64,000 nucleotides of DNA from Oscillospiraceae bacterium. Lineage in GTDB: Bacteria; Bacillota; Clostridia; Oscillospirales; Acutalibacteraceae. Position numbers and translations under genes: made by a program. How positions within the stretch are numbered: position 1 is the first letter of the stretch; every line of letters begins with the position of its first letter. Location: contig SVOH01000001.1 in NCBI GenBank assembly GCA_015066515.1, positions 62,001 through 126,000 of the forward strand. The letters are read 5' to 3'. The notes below the pieces were generated by a model. That model did no database searches. It was not told the DNA's origin and worked only from the letters and a program-made list of their open reading frames with translations. Shown here in pieces: positions 39,519 through 48,409 of this stretch.

Positions 39519-40319
39519 ATGAAAAGCGAAACAAAAGAAATTTTAGAAAAATTTAAAGAAAAAGCGTTTTTAAAAAAATGCATTGATTTTTTAAAAACAA
39601 ATTGGAAAAAGGTTACCTTGATTGTGGGTGCGGTTGGCGTTGCTATAATTATCTTTGTTGTTGTACACAGCATTAGGGTAAACAATATAAGAAATGATGT
39701 TATAAATCAATTAAGCGGAAAAACTTTTGAAAAATTTGAGGAATTAGGACTTGGCGGTTGGAATTTAGATAGTTACACCTTCCAAGAAGACGGCAAATAT
39801 ATAAACGATGTATACTATTACTACACAAGTCATAGCGACACGATAGATCACAATAGTTACGACGGAATTGCAGATATTAAAGTTTCTTTATTTGGCAAAG
39901 TGACTGTTGGTAGTAACGAAGTTATATTTAACGATGGTGAGATTGAAGCATTAAAAAGTTCTATAACTGATAACATATACGAAATGGTAGAAATCTCACA
40001 TTTAAAACAAATTGCTGTTGATGTTTTTTGCGAATTAAAAGTATGGGAAAACTTAAATTACAGCGAAAATTACGGCGAAATAATAGATATTATTTATAAA
40101 GATTATAATGTTACCTGCACCGCTGTAGAGGGTTCAAATACAAAATATGTTCTTACTTTTGATGGAACTTATTATCCAAACAAGAGGGAACTTCCTAATC
40201 ATACTGAACCGGGCATATTGTCGGTTGAGGTAGATATAAGTACAAAAACATGTAAAATATTAAAAGACCAAGGCGTAACAACCGCTATGCGTGTATATGT
40301 GGTGTTGGGATATAGCTAA
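39519..40319 (+). CDS. Membrane-anchored extracytoplasmic protein, function unknown
   Basis: A 266-residue protein: charged N-terminus, FLKTNWKKVTLIVG leading into one transmembrane segment (about 34-52), and a large extracytoplasmic domain without recognised motifs. ATG 39519 has GGAGG eight bases upstream. The N-terminal anchor resembles that of the next gene product (FLKINWKKIAIIV), so the two probably share ancestry in this part or co-localise. It is divergent from the XRE regulator. Confidence 0.75.
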   Translation: MKSETKEILEKFKEKAFLKKCIDFLKTNWKKVTLIVGAVGVAIIIFVVVHSIRVNNIRNDVINQLSGKTFEKFEELGLGGWNLDSYTFQEDGKYINDVYYYYTSHSDTIDHNSYDGIADIKVSLFGKVTVGSNEVIFNDGEIEALKSSITDNIYEMVEISHLKQIAVDVFCELKVWENLNYSENYGEIIDIIYKDYNVTCTAVEGSNTKYVLTFDGTYYPNKRELPNHTEPGILSVEVDISTKTCKILKDQGVTTAMRVYVVLGYS

Positions 40320-40336
40320 TAAAAGGAGATAATAAT

Positions 40337-40732
40337 ATGGAAGAAACAAACAACGTTCTTTTAGAAAAGGTTATTGAATTTTTAAAAATTAATTGGAAAA
40401 AAATTGCTATAATAGTAGTTTCACTTGTAGTTGCCTCTAATTTTTTCAGTTGTGGTGGTAAAGAAGATAACGATGATGGCGGATTGAAGGCAAATACTTG
40501 GTATACATATGATGCGCTTGATATATTACATATTCAAAATTGTGTGGTTTCAAACGCAACAACTATAGGCGATAGGGGCGTGATGGTTACATATTATCCT
40601 GTGTGTAAAAGTTGTCGCGAACACGGCGCACTTGGTATGGCGGGACCAGAGTATAATTATCCAGTAAGCGAAACCTATTACTGCGATGCATGCGGTACAA
40701 CAACGACAGTGAAGTTTAAGGTTGAGTATTAA
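40337..40732 (+). CDS. Membrane-anchored protein with CxxC pairs
   Basis: A 131-residue protein with the anchor EFLKINWKKIAIIVVSLVVA, a Gly/Asp linker, and a small domain with two CxxC pairs (VCKSC near 95 and YCDAC near 115), suggesting an extracytoplasmic metal site or disulfides. There is also a Cys at the end of the membrane segment (SCGGK) but no typical lipobox start. It follows the 39519 gene by 17 bp in the same transcript and precedes a terminator. Confidence 0.7.
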   Translation: MEETNNVLLEKVIEFLKINWKKIAIIVVSLVVASNFFSCGGKEDNDDGGLKANTWYTYDALDILHIQNCVVSNATTIGDRGVMVTYYPVCKSCREHGALGMAGPEYNYPVSETYYCDACGTTTTVKFKVEY

Positions 40733-40757
40733 AAATAAAAGGAAATTTTTAAAAAAG

Positions 40758-40787
40758 TAATCGGCACGGATCGTTCCGTGCCGATTA
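40758..40787. terminator. Bidirectional terminator between the anchored proteins and the kinase gene
   Basis: 13-bp stem TAATCGGCACGGA with loop TCGT and perfect complement; ATTTT on the plus strand, ACTTTTTT on the minus strand. Confidence 0.88.
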
Positions 40788-40789
40788 TT

Positions 40790-41494
40790 TTATAATTTTA
40801 CAATTAAAGATTCAATATTATCAAATCTATGATTCGGGTCTATTTGTGTGCATTTTAGCACTATTTTACCTGCTTTTCCGCGAGCAAGTTGCCGGCTGGG
40901 GTGAGTACCCGTGAGCATTACGTTAAGCAACACACCAAGCGAATATATATCGCTTTTTTCATCGCTTTGAGAAATTCCGTACTGTTCGGGTGGGGCGTAG
41001 CCTATAGTGCCCAAAATCACAGTGTCCTTTTGCTTTTCGTTTTTATGTATTCGTGCGGCATTAAAGTCAATGAGCTGTACGTCGCCGCTACGTGTTACCA
41101 TAATATTTTCGGGCTTTATATCGCGGTGAACAATATCCATATCACGCAAAACGAGCAACGCATCACATACTGCTAAAATAATCTTTTTGGCGCCGTGGTA
41201 GGTGTATTTGCCCTGCTCTAAAACCTCGGCTACGGTAATACCGTCAATAAACTCCTCTAAAACAATTTGTCCGTCATCAAAATTTAAAGTGTCATACACC
41301 GTTGGTATATTGCGGTGGGTGATGCTTTTTAATTTTTTATAAGCTAAAACAGGTTTTAAATAACTACGAAGCACAATGTCGCGATTGAATTTTTTGTGTC
41401 TTATCCGTAAAATCTCCGCATCGTTTTTATTTGACAAGACCCGAACAACGTCATACTGAGTCAAAATTTCGGCTAAATATTCAGCGCGTGTCAC
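40790..41494 (-). CDS. Ser/Thr protein kinase-like protein with atypical motifs
   Basis: A 234-residue kinase fold without a membrane segment or PASTA domain. The catalytic loop is normal (H123-R-D125-IKPEN130), but the Mg-binding DFG is DFN (LIDFNAAR, 143-145) and the beta-3 lysine position reads IVLRSY, with Arg43 where Lys is expected. GTIGYAPPEQYG marks the activation segment end. As I recall, DFN is common in a clostridial kinase clade paired with HTH proteins. Whether it phosphorylates is uncertain. The start is GTG with GGTGGTG upstream. The gene lies alone on the minus strand. Confidence 0.82.
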   Translation of the reverse strand: MTRAEYLAEILTQYDVVRVLSNKNDAEILRIRHKKFNRDIVLRSYLKPVLAYKKLKSITHRNIPTVYDTLNFDDGQIVLEEFIDGITVAEVLEQGKYTYHGAKKIILAVCDALLVLRDMDIVHRDIKPENIMVTRSGDVQLIDFNAARIHKNEKQKDTVILGTIGYAPPEQYGISQSDEKSDIYSLGVLLNVMLTGTHPSRQLARGKAGKIVLKCTQIDPNHRFDNIESLIVKL

Positions 41495-41559
41495 GGTATC
41501 ACCACCCTTACAACAAAATTATACACCAAAAATCTTAATAAGTAAATGCTCACTTTGCC

Positions 41560-41588
41560 TTGCAATTCACATATCGCTGTGTTATAAT
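41560..41588 (+). promoter_or_regulatory. Promoter of lepA and the genes behind it
   Basis: TTGCAA (41560-41565), 17-bp spacer, TATAAT (41583-41588). The predicted start at about 41595 rules out the in-frame ATG at 41594 as lepA start. Confidence 0.7.
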
Positions 41589-41629
41589 GCATTATGTATA
41601 ATTATAATTATTATAAGGAGAAATATGCC

Positions 41630-43435
41630 TTGTCATTTCCACTTGAAAACATTAGAAATTTTTGCATAGTAGCGCACATAGATCACGGCAAGTCAACCCT
41701 TGCCGACCGCTTGCTCGAGCTTACTCAGTCGGTAGCCGAGCGCGATATGGAAGAGCAAATACTTGACAGTATGGATCTCGAGCGCGAGCGCGGTATTACC
41801 ATAAAGGCGCATGCCGTAACGCTTTACTATACCGCTAAAGACGGTAAGGAGTATGAGCTTAATCTAATTGACACTCCCGGACACGTTGACTTTAATTATG
41901 AGGTATCACGTTCGCTTGCGGCTTGCGAGGGCGCAATACTTGTCGTTGATGCTTCACAGGGTATTGAGGCGCAGACTTTAGCCAACACCTACTTGGCGGT
42001 TGATCACGGTCTTGAAATTTTACCTGTTATAAACAAAATTGATCTTCCCTCTGCCGAGCCCGATAGGATAAAGACTGAGATTGAAGATATTATCGGTATT
42101 CCTGCCGACGAAGCGCCGCTTATTTCGGCAAAAACAGGTATTAACGTAGAGCAGGTTTTAGAAACAATAGTTGACGGTGTTCCCGCACCAAAGGGTGACC
42201 GCGAAGCGCCGCTTAAGGCACTTATTTTTGACTCTTACTACGACCCATACAAAGGAGTTATCGTTTATTTCCGTGTTGTATCAGGAAAAATAAAGAGTGG
42301 CGACAAAATCAAAATGATGGCAACAGGAGCCGAGTTTGACGTTGTAGAGCTTGGCCGCAAGCGTGCTACATGCTACGAAACCTGTGATGTGTTAGAGGCA
42401 GGCGAGGTTGGTTACCTTGCGGCATCCATTAAGACCGTAAGTGAAGCACGCGTTGGTGATACCATAACGCTTGTAAACCGCCCCGCCGATGAGGCATTAC
42501 CCGGTTATCGCGCCGCCAAGCCGGTTGTGTTCTGCGGAATTTACCCTGCCGACGGCGCAAAATATCCCGACCTGCGCGAAGCACTCGAAAAGCTACAGCT
42601 TAACGATGCGTCTCTGCTCTTTGAACCCGAAACCTCACAGGCATTAGGCTTTGGCTTCCGTTGCGGATTTTTGGGATTGTTGCATATGGAAATACTCGAG
42701 GAACGACTTGAGCGAGAATATAATCTTGATATTATTACTACAGCCCCCAGTGTGCAGTACGAATTTGTGTTGACAAACGGGGATAGAATATTTGTAGATA
42801 ATCCTACTAACTACCCCGATCCTGCCGTTATTTCCGAAGCACTTGAGCCCGTTGCAAATGTGCATATATATTCACCAAGCGATTACGTTGGAACAATAAT
42901 GCAGCTTTGCGAAGAACGACGAGGCGATTACAAGGGAATGACCTATATGGGCGACCGTGTAGATATTCATTATGTGTTGCCAATGGGTGAAATAGTTTAC
43001 GACTTTTTTGATGCGTTAAAGAGTCGCACAAAAGGGTATGCCAGCTACGACTACGAAACCGCAGGCTATCAAAAATCAAGCCTAGTTAAGCTTGATGTTA
43101 TGCTTGCAGGCGACACGGTAGACGCGCTTTCGTTTATTGTGCACACGTCAAATTCTTATGCGCGTGCGCGCCGCATTGCCGAAAAACTAAAAGAGTACAT
43201 TCCAAGACAACTTTTTGAGGTTCCTGTTCAAGTAGCAGTAGGCGGCAAAATCATTGCCCGTGAAACCGTAAAGGCTATGCGAAAAGACGTACTTGCAAAA
43301 TGCTATGGCGGTGACATAACCCGTAAAAAGAAGCTTCTTGAAAAGCAAAAAGAAGGTAAAAAGAAGATGCGTAAGTTAGGTTCTGTTGAAGTTCCAAAGG
43401 ACGCATTTATGGCAGTACTTAAACTGGATGAATAA
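41630..43435 (+). CDS. lepA: Elongation factor 4 (LepA), ribosome back-translocating GTPase
   Basis: A 601-residue translational GTPase. G motifs: [28 protein letters not shown] and NKIDLPSA; the LepA-specific C-terminal domain ends in [19 protein letters not shown]. The TTG at 41630 ([15 protein letters not shown]) is preferred: AAGGAG lies nine bases upstream and the transcription start is predicted right at the earlier ATG. It leads a long co-oriented series. In many Firmicutes lepA precedes hemN-hrcA; here a VanY-type peptidase follows. Confidence 0.95.
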   Translation: MSFPLENIRNFCIVAHIDHGKSTLADRLLELTQSVAERDMEEQILDSMDLERERGITIKAHAVTLYYTAKDGKEYELNLIDTPGHVDFNYEVSRSLAACEGAILVVDASQGIEAQTLANTYLAVDHGLEILPVINKIDLPSAEPDRIKTEIEDIIGIPADEAPLISAKTGINVEQVLETIVDGVPAPKGDREAPLKALIFDSYYDPYKGVIVYFRVVSGKIKSGDKIKMMATGAEFDVVELGRKRATCYETCDVLEAGEVGYLAASIKTVSEARVGDTITLVNRPADEALPGYRAAKPVVFCGIYPADGAKYPDLREALEKLQLNDASLLFEPETSQALGFGFRCGFLGLLHMEILEERLEREYNLDIITTAPSVQYEFVLTNGDRIFVDNPTNYPDPAVISEALEPVANVHIYSPSDYVGTIMQLCEERRGDYKGMTYMGDRVDIHYVLPMGEIVYDFFDALKSRTKGYASYDYETAGYQKSSLVKLDVMLAGDTVDALSFIVHTSNSYARARRIAEKLKEYIPRQLFEVPVQVAVGGKIIARETVKAMRKDVLAKCYGGDITRKKKLLEKQKEGKKKMRKLGSVEVPKDAFMAVLKLDE

Positions 43436-43451
43436 CAAAGAAGGAATATAA

Positions 43452-44336
43452 ATGACCGAAAGACGAAAAAAGGCGATTATTCGCCGCAGAATATTTATAG
43501 CGCTGCTTGCGGCGTTGCTAGCGGTGCTTATAGCGCTTATTGCCGTAATAGTCGCGGTAATTAAAAGCGATTCAAATGTAAACAACAATTCGTCAGACAT
43601 AACTTATGTTTCGAGCGAACAAAACCCATCTAAACCTGACAACAGCTCTTCTCAAAAAGAAGAGACACCCTCAGAGCCTGAAATTTTTGTTACCCCCACA
43701 GGTGCAGAACTTGACGCAAATTTTGGAAGATTGCTTCTTATTAACGGCGAGCATGCTTTGCCCGACGATTACGATACCAAGGTGCGTGAATATCTTGTAG
43801 AGATTGACCCGCAGTATCGCAACAATAATTACGTAACTCAGATACACAAAGACGTATATCCATACGTCACAGCTATGGTAGCGGCAGCTCAAGCCGACGG
43901 CGTAGATTTAAGGGTTTGGTCACCATTCCGCAGTTACGCTATACAAAATGACCTTTTCCAAAAACAAGTTAATCGCGTGGGCGGTGACGAAGAAAAGGCG
44001 GCTACCGTTGTAGCACGTCCGGGAACGAGCGAACACAACACAGGTCTTTGCGCCGATTTTAATATGGCAAGCGACACATTTGAAACCACGCCAATGTACA
44101 CCTGGATGTGTGAAAATGCCGAGGATTACGGTTTTATACTCCGTTATCCAAAAGATAAACAGCACATTACGGGCGTTATATACGAATCTTGGCATTGGCG
44201 TTTTGTTGGCATTAACAATGCAAAGCAAATTAACGAGCTTGGTGTGACGCTTGAAGAATTTATAGAGATGAAAAAACTTGATCCTACAATGGATATGTAT
44301 GGCGACGATAGCGCCGCCGAACAAATTATGGACTGA
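43452..44336 (+). CDS. D-alanyl-D-alanine carboxypeptidase, VanY/M15B family
   Basis: A 294-residue extracytoplasmic zinc peptidase trimming peptidoglycan stem peptides. It has an N-terminal anchor (residues 12-38), a Ser/Pro/Glu-rich linker, then the M15B domain with VWSPFRSYAIQ, the metal motif TSEHNTGLCADF (SxHxxGxAxD) and ESWHWRFVG (ExxWH). These residues are complete, so it should be active. It sits between lepA and murD, close to other cell-wall functions. Confidence 0.9.
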   Translation: MTERRKKAIIRRRIFIALLAALLAVLIALIAVIVAVIKSDSNVNNNSSDITYVSSEQNPSKPDNSSSQKEETPSEPEIFVTPTGAELDANFGRLLLINGEHALPDDYDTKVREYLVEIDPQYRNNNYVTQIHKDVYPYVTAMVAAAQADGVDLRVWSPFRSYAIQNDLFQKQVNRVGGDEEKAATVVARPGTSEHNTGLCADFNMASDTFETTPMYTWMCENAEDYGFILRYPKDKQHITGVIYESWHWRFVGINNAKQINELGVTLEEFIEMKKLDPTMDMYGDDSAAEQIMD

Positions 44337-44353
44337 TTTTGGAGGAACGCTTT

Positions 44354-45733
44354 ATGGATTTTAAGCAGTTTTTTAGTCAATTAAAGGGTAAAAAAATCGC
44401 TATGTGCGGTATAGGCGTCAGCAACACTCCGCTTATCTTAAATTTTTTAAAGCAGGGTGCGCGCGTTATTGCTTGTGACCGCCGCGAGCGTGAGCTTATA
44501 GGCAATATTGCTGACGAGCTTGAGGCCGCAGGAGCCGAGCTTAAGCTTGGCGACGGCTATCTAGAAAATCTTGAGGTAGATATTATATTCCGTACACCGG
44601 GTATGAATTTTCACCTACCCGAGCTAGAGCGTGCGCGCAAACGCGGCATTGCAGTTACAAGTGAAATGGAGGTTTTCTTTGACCTTTGCCCTGCTACTAT
44701 TTTTGCGGTAACAGGCTCCGACGGCAAGACCACAACCACTACTTTAATTGCAAAAATGCTTGAAGCCGAGGGCAAGCGTGTATTTGTTGGCGGCAATATC
44801 GGCACACCTCTGCTTCCCGAAATTGAAAATATTACTGCCGAAGATTTTGTTGTAGCAGAGCTTTCTTCTTTCCAGCTTATCTCTATGCGTAAAAGTCCCG
44901 ATGTTGCGGTTGTTACCAATGTGGCACCAAACCATCTTGACGTGCACAAGGATATGGACGAATACGTGCAGGCAAAGAAAAACATACTGCTTCACCAAAA
45001 TGCTTTTTCGCGTACCATTCTTAATCGCGACAACGATATTACCGAGGAATTCCGCAAGGATGTTCGAGGACAAAGTTTAGGTTTTAGTATGAGCCGACGT
45101 CTTAATAACGGCGCTTGGCTTGACACAGACGGCGTGCTTCATATGGCATACCGCGGTATAGATGTTCCTGTAGTTGACCGAAAAGACATTCGCATTTTGG
45201 GCGACCACAACGTAGAAAACTACCTTACCGCCATTGCGGCTGTTTGGGGTTATGTAGGTGTTGACAACATTAAAAAGGTTGCCCGTGAATTTGGCGGTGT
45301 TGAGCACAGAATAGAATTTGTGCGAGAGGTAGACGGTGTTAAATATTATAACGACTCTATCGCTTCAAGTCCTACAAGAACCATTGCGGGCCTTAAAGCT
45401 TTTGACCAAAAGGTTATTCTTATTGCGGGCGGATATGACAAGCATATACCGTTTGAGCCGCTTATGCCTTACCTTGTAGACCGTGTAAAAACACTTTACC
45501 TTTGTGGTGACACAGCCGACAAGATTGAAAACTGCTTAATTAATTATGCGGGTTATGATTCTTCTCCCCAAATCGTGCGAGTAGAAGATATTGCCGAGGC
45601 CGTAGCTCTTGCTCATAAAACCGCACAAAGCGGAGATATAGTAACCCTCTCGCCTGCGTGCGCAAGCTTTGATAAATATCCTAATTTTGTAGCAAGAGGC
45701 AATCATTTTAAACAACTGGTGAACGAACTGTAA
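44354..45733 (+). CDS. murD: UDP-N-acetylmuramoylalanine--D-glutamate ligase
   Basis: Adds D-Glu to UDP-MurNAc-Ala in the cytoplasm. The 459-residue protein has the N-terminal UDP-binding domain (KKIAMCGIGVSNTPLI), the ATP loop VTGSDGKTTTTTLIA, the central NVAPNHLDVHKDMDEY and the C-terminal VALAHKTAQSGDIVTLSPACAS followed by SFDKYPNF. ATG 44354 follows GGAGG. It is detached from the usual dcw cluster, and its stop overlaps the next start (TAATG). Confidence 0.95.
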   Translation: MDFKQFFSQLKGKKIAMCGIGVSNTPLILNFLKQGARVIACDRRERELIGNIADELEAAGAELKLGDGYLENLEVDIIFRTPGMNFHLPELERARKRGIAVTSEMEVFFDLCPATIFAVTGSDGKTTTTTLIAKMLEAEGKRVFVGGNIGTPLLPEIENITAEDFVVAELSSFQLISMRKSPDVAVVTNVAPNHLDVHKDMDEYVQAKKNILLHQNAFSRTILNRDNDITEEFRKDVRGQSLGFSMSRRLNNGAWLDTDGVLHMAYRGIDVPVVDRKDIRILGDHNVENYLTAIAAVWGYVGVDNIKKVAREFGGVEHRIEFVREVDGVKYYNDSIASSPTRTIAGLKAFDQKVILIAGGYDKHIPFEPLMPYLVDRVKTLYLCGDTADKIENCLINYAGYDSSPQIVRVEDIAEAVALAHKTAQSGDIVTLSPACASFDKYPNFVARGNHFKQLVNEL

Positions 45734-46731
45734 TGAATATTAAAGAAACCTTATTTGAACTGTCAAACGCAGTAAGCATAGGTAATATAACCGAGGCTTC
45801 CGATATTGCGTATAAAAAACTTTCAAAACACGTAAAAGCTATCCAAAACGGCATTACTGTCGTGGGTAAAATAGAGAGTGACAGTAACCACACTCTTATG
45901 CTTGAGGCTCATATTGATGAGGTTGGTTTTGTTGTAACCGATATTGATGCGAACGGATTTTTGACTGTTAAAAATTGTGGCGGTATTGATTTGCGTTCAC
46001 TTCCTGCACGCACGGTAACCGTTCACGGCAAAGAAAAAGTAACGGGCGTATTTTGCGCTACTCCGCCACACCTTGGTGGGCCAAAGGAATATGACGACAT
46101 ATCCGCTTTGAAAATCGATACTCTTTTGGGCGAAAAAGCAAAAGAGGTTATATCTATCGGTGATTTTGTAACCTTTAATACAAAGGCTGCCGACTTATGC
46201 GGTAGTCGCATAGTAGGCAAAAGTCTTGACAACCGTGCAGGTGTAGTGTGCTTGTTGGAATTGGCAGAGAGATTATGTGATAAGAAATTGCCGTTTAATA
46301 TTGTGTTTGCCTTTACCGATCAAGAAGAACTTGGTTGTAGAGGCGCTCAGACAGCGTCATTTGATATTTCTCCCGACGAGGCAATAGTGATAGACGTTTC
46401 GTTTGCTGACGCACCCGATGTGCCAAGCAATGATTGCGGAAAGCTTGGCGGGGGTGCCATGATAGGTATGTCACCTGTACTCGATAGGGGTATATCAAAA
46501 AAGCTTGTGTCGGTTGCTAAAGGTAACAATCTTTCTTATCAGACAGAGGTAATGGGAGGAAAAACCGGTACAAACGGTGATGTTATTTCAATTTCAAAAA
46601 GCGGTGTAAAAACTGGACTTGTGTCAATTCCGCTTCGCAATATGCACAGCGATGTTGAAATAATTGACGTTAAAGATATAAAAAACGTGTGCGACCTTCT
46701 CGAAAAGCATATTTTAGGGGGTAACGCATAA
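45733..46731 (+). CDS. M42 family metallopeptidase (first of two)
   Basis: A 332-residue dinuclear-metal aminopeptidase of the glutamyl/TET type. Metal and catalytic residues are seen in LMLEAHIDEVGF (His, Asp), SLDNRAGVV (Asp), TDQEELGCRGA (Glu-Glu), and a distal NMHSDVE (His). TAATG coupling to murD and a 1-nt overlap with the next M42 gene show a tight operon. TET peptidases degrade short peptides in the cytoplasm. Confidence 0.9.
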   Translation: MNIKETLFELSNAVSIGNITEASDIAYKKLSKHVKAIQNGITVVGKIESDSNHTLMLEAHIDEVGFVVTDIDANGFLTVKNCGGIDLRSLPARTVTVHGKEKVTGVFCATPPHLGGPKEYDDISALKIDTLLGEKAKEVISIGDFVTFNTKAADLCGSRIVGKSLDNRAGVVCLLELAERLCDKKLPFNIVFAFTDQEELGCRGAQTASFDISPDEAIVIDVSFADAPDVPSNDCGKLGGGAMIGMSPVLDRGISKKLVSVAKGNNLSYQTEVMGGKTGTNGDVISISKSGVKTGLVSIPLRNMHSDVEIIDVKDIKNVCDLLEKHILGGNA

Positions 46732-47738
46732 TGATAGAACTATTAAAACAGCTTTGTATGTTAGACGGCACCTCGGGCGATGAGGGTACCGTGCGCCAAT
46801 TTGTGATTTCACAAATTAAAGATTATTGCGAATACAGGGTGGATAACCTAGGTAACATAATCGCCTTTAAAAAGGGTAAAAATACACCGCAAAAAAAGGT
46901 GCTTATAGATGCACATCTCGACGAGGTCGGACTTATTATTACTCATATAGAAGACAACGGTTTTTTGCGTTTTTCTACAGTTGGTGGCATTGATACAGCG
47001 GCGCTAATGTTCCGTAAAGTGCTTATAAACGGAAATACACTCGGTGTAATTGGCGGAAAGCCTGTTCACCTGTGCGACGGTGATGAGCGTAAAAAGTTGC
47101 CGAGTGCTGACAGTTTATATATCGATTTGGGCGTATCTTCAAAAGAAGAGGCCGAAAAGTTACTATCTGTGGGTGACTGCGCTGTTATGTGTAGCGATTT
47201 TACCGTAATAGGCGATAAGATTTTGTCAAAAGCGCTTGATGACCGTGTAGGCTGTGCGGTTTTAATTAACCTTTTAAAACAGGATTCAGAGTTTGATTTT
47301 TATGCAAGCTTTTCCACGCAAGAAGAGGTTGGTCTTCGTGGTGCAAAGGTAGCAGCGTTTACGGCAAAGCCCGATGCGGCAATAGTGATAGACGGTACAA
47401 CAGCTGCCGATGTTGCAGGTGTAGCGGTGGCAAAACAGGTGTGCCGTCAAGGCGAGGGCGCGGTAGTATCATTTATGGATGGCGCTACGAGCTACGACCG
47501 CGAGTATTATAATGCTGCTTTAAACAGCGGTATAAAGGCACAAAGCAAGTGTGCCGTTGCAGGCGGTAACAATGCAGGCGCTATTCACCTAAGCCGTGGC
47601 GGTGTTCGTACGGTGGCATTATCGGTTCCTTGCCGATACATCCATACTGCAGGGTCTACTTGCAATATGAGTGATGTTGTTGCAGTGCGCGACCTTACAA
47701 AGTATATGATAAACAAAATTGCGGGCGGAGAGCTATGA
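46731..47738 (+). CDS. M42 family metallopeptidase (second of two)
   Basis: A 335-residue paralogue of the preceding gene product with equivalent sites: LIDAHLDEVGLIITH, ALDDRVGCAV, STQEEVGLRGA and a final CRYIHTAGS. Divergence between the two is substantial, so they may be subunits of a mixed particle or have different specificities, as known for archaeal TET1/TET2. Its stop overlaps the next gene by 4 nt (ATGA). Confidence 0.9.
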   Translation: MIELLKQLCMLDGTSGDEGTVRQFVISQIKDYCEYRVDNLGNIIAFKKGKNTPQKKVLIDAHLDEVGLIITHIEDNGFLRFSTVGGIDTAALMFRKVLINGNTLGVIGGKPVHLCDGDERKKLPSADSLYIDLGVSSKEEAEKLLSVGDCAVMCSDFTVIGDKILSKALDDRVGCAVLINLLKQDSEFDFYASFSTQEEVGLRGAKVAAFTAKPDAAIVIDGTTAADVAGVAVAKQVCRQGEGAVVSFMDGATSYDREYYNAALNSGIKAQSKCAVAGGNNAGAIHLSRGGVRTVALSVPCRYIHTAGSTCNMSDVVAVRDLTKYMINKIAGGEL

Positions 47739-48409
47739 TTTCATTGGTAAAAGAAATACCACAACTCAATTTTCCGCTTGCCGAGGTTGTAAAAATCAAC
47801 TGTACTTATAATGCGTATGGCGACATTGCACTGTTTTGGGTACAAGACACCGATAAGGCTGTAATTTCTATGATGGAAGGCAATATGGTGATTTATAACG
47901 CACACGCCAACATAGAAGAATTGCGTGAATTTATTGGTGTTATTTCACCAATGTCGGTATTTTCTGATTCAAATACATTAACACAGCTTTTTGGGCAGTC
48001 ATATCACGAGGTTTGTGTTATGAAAAGCGAAAATAACTTTAAAAGTGATATCGTCTCAGACGTTTTAAACAGTGAAAAAATTTATAAGCTACTAAATGTT
48101 AAAGGCTTGGAATTGCCGCAATATGAGTACTTTGCGGTAGATTTTTGTCATCGGCTTAATCACGGAGCTTTAAAATATTTTGCAATAAAGGACAAGTGCG
48201 CCGCTATCGGTATTTGTGACGGACAAGCAGTGCTTATAAATGGCATCGCCTCGCACCAAAAGGGTATGGGGACGGTAGCGCTTAGAGGACTTTTATCACA
48301 ATATGGCGTTACTGCGGTTGCTGTGTGTGAAAAAAGCATTATGCCATTTTATTTAAAAAACAATTTTAACCACGTTTATGATGCAGGTTATTGGAGGAAA
48401 AAAGCTTGA
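47735..48409 (+). CDS. GNAT-type N-acetyltransferase-like protein
   Basis: A 224-residue protein whose second half looks like a GNAT domain: ALKYFAIKDKCAAIGICDG, the CoA-loop-like IASHQKGMGTVALRGLLSQY, then VCEKSIMPFYLKNNFNHVYDAGYWR. The first half is poorly conserved. The substrate is unknown. It overlaps both neighbours, the M42 gene before it and the PLP-enzyme gene after it. Confidence 0.65.
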   Translation: MISLVKEIPQLNFPLAEVVKINCTYNAYGDIALFWVQDTDKAVISMMEGNMVIYNAHANIEELREFIGVISPMSVFSDSNTLTQLFGQSYHEVCVMKSENNFKSDIVSDVLNSEKIYKLLNVKGLELPQYEYFAVDFCHRLNHGALKYFAIKDKCAAIGICDGQAVLINGIASHQKGMGTVALRGLLSQYGVTAVAVCEKSIMPFYLKNNFNHVYDAGYWRKKA

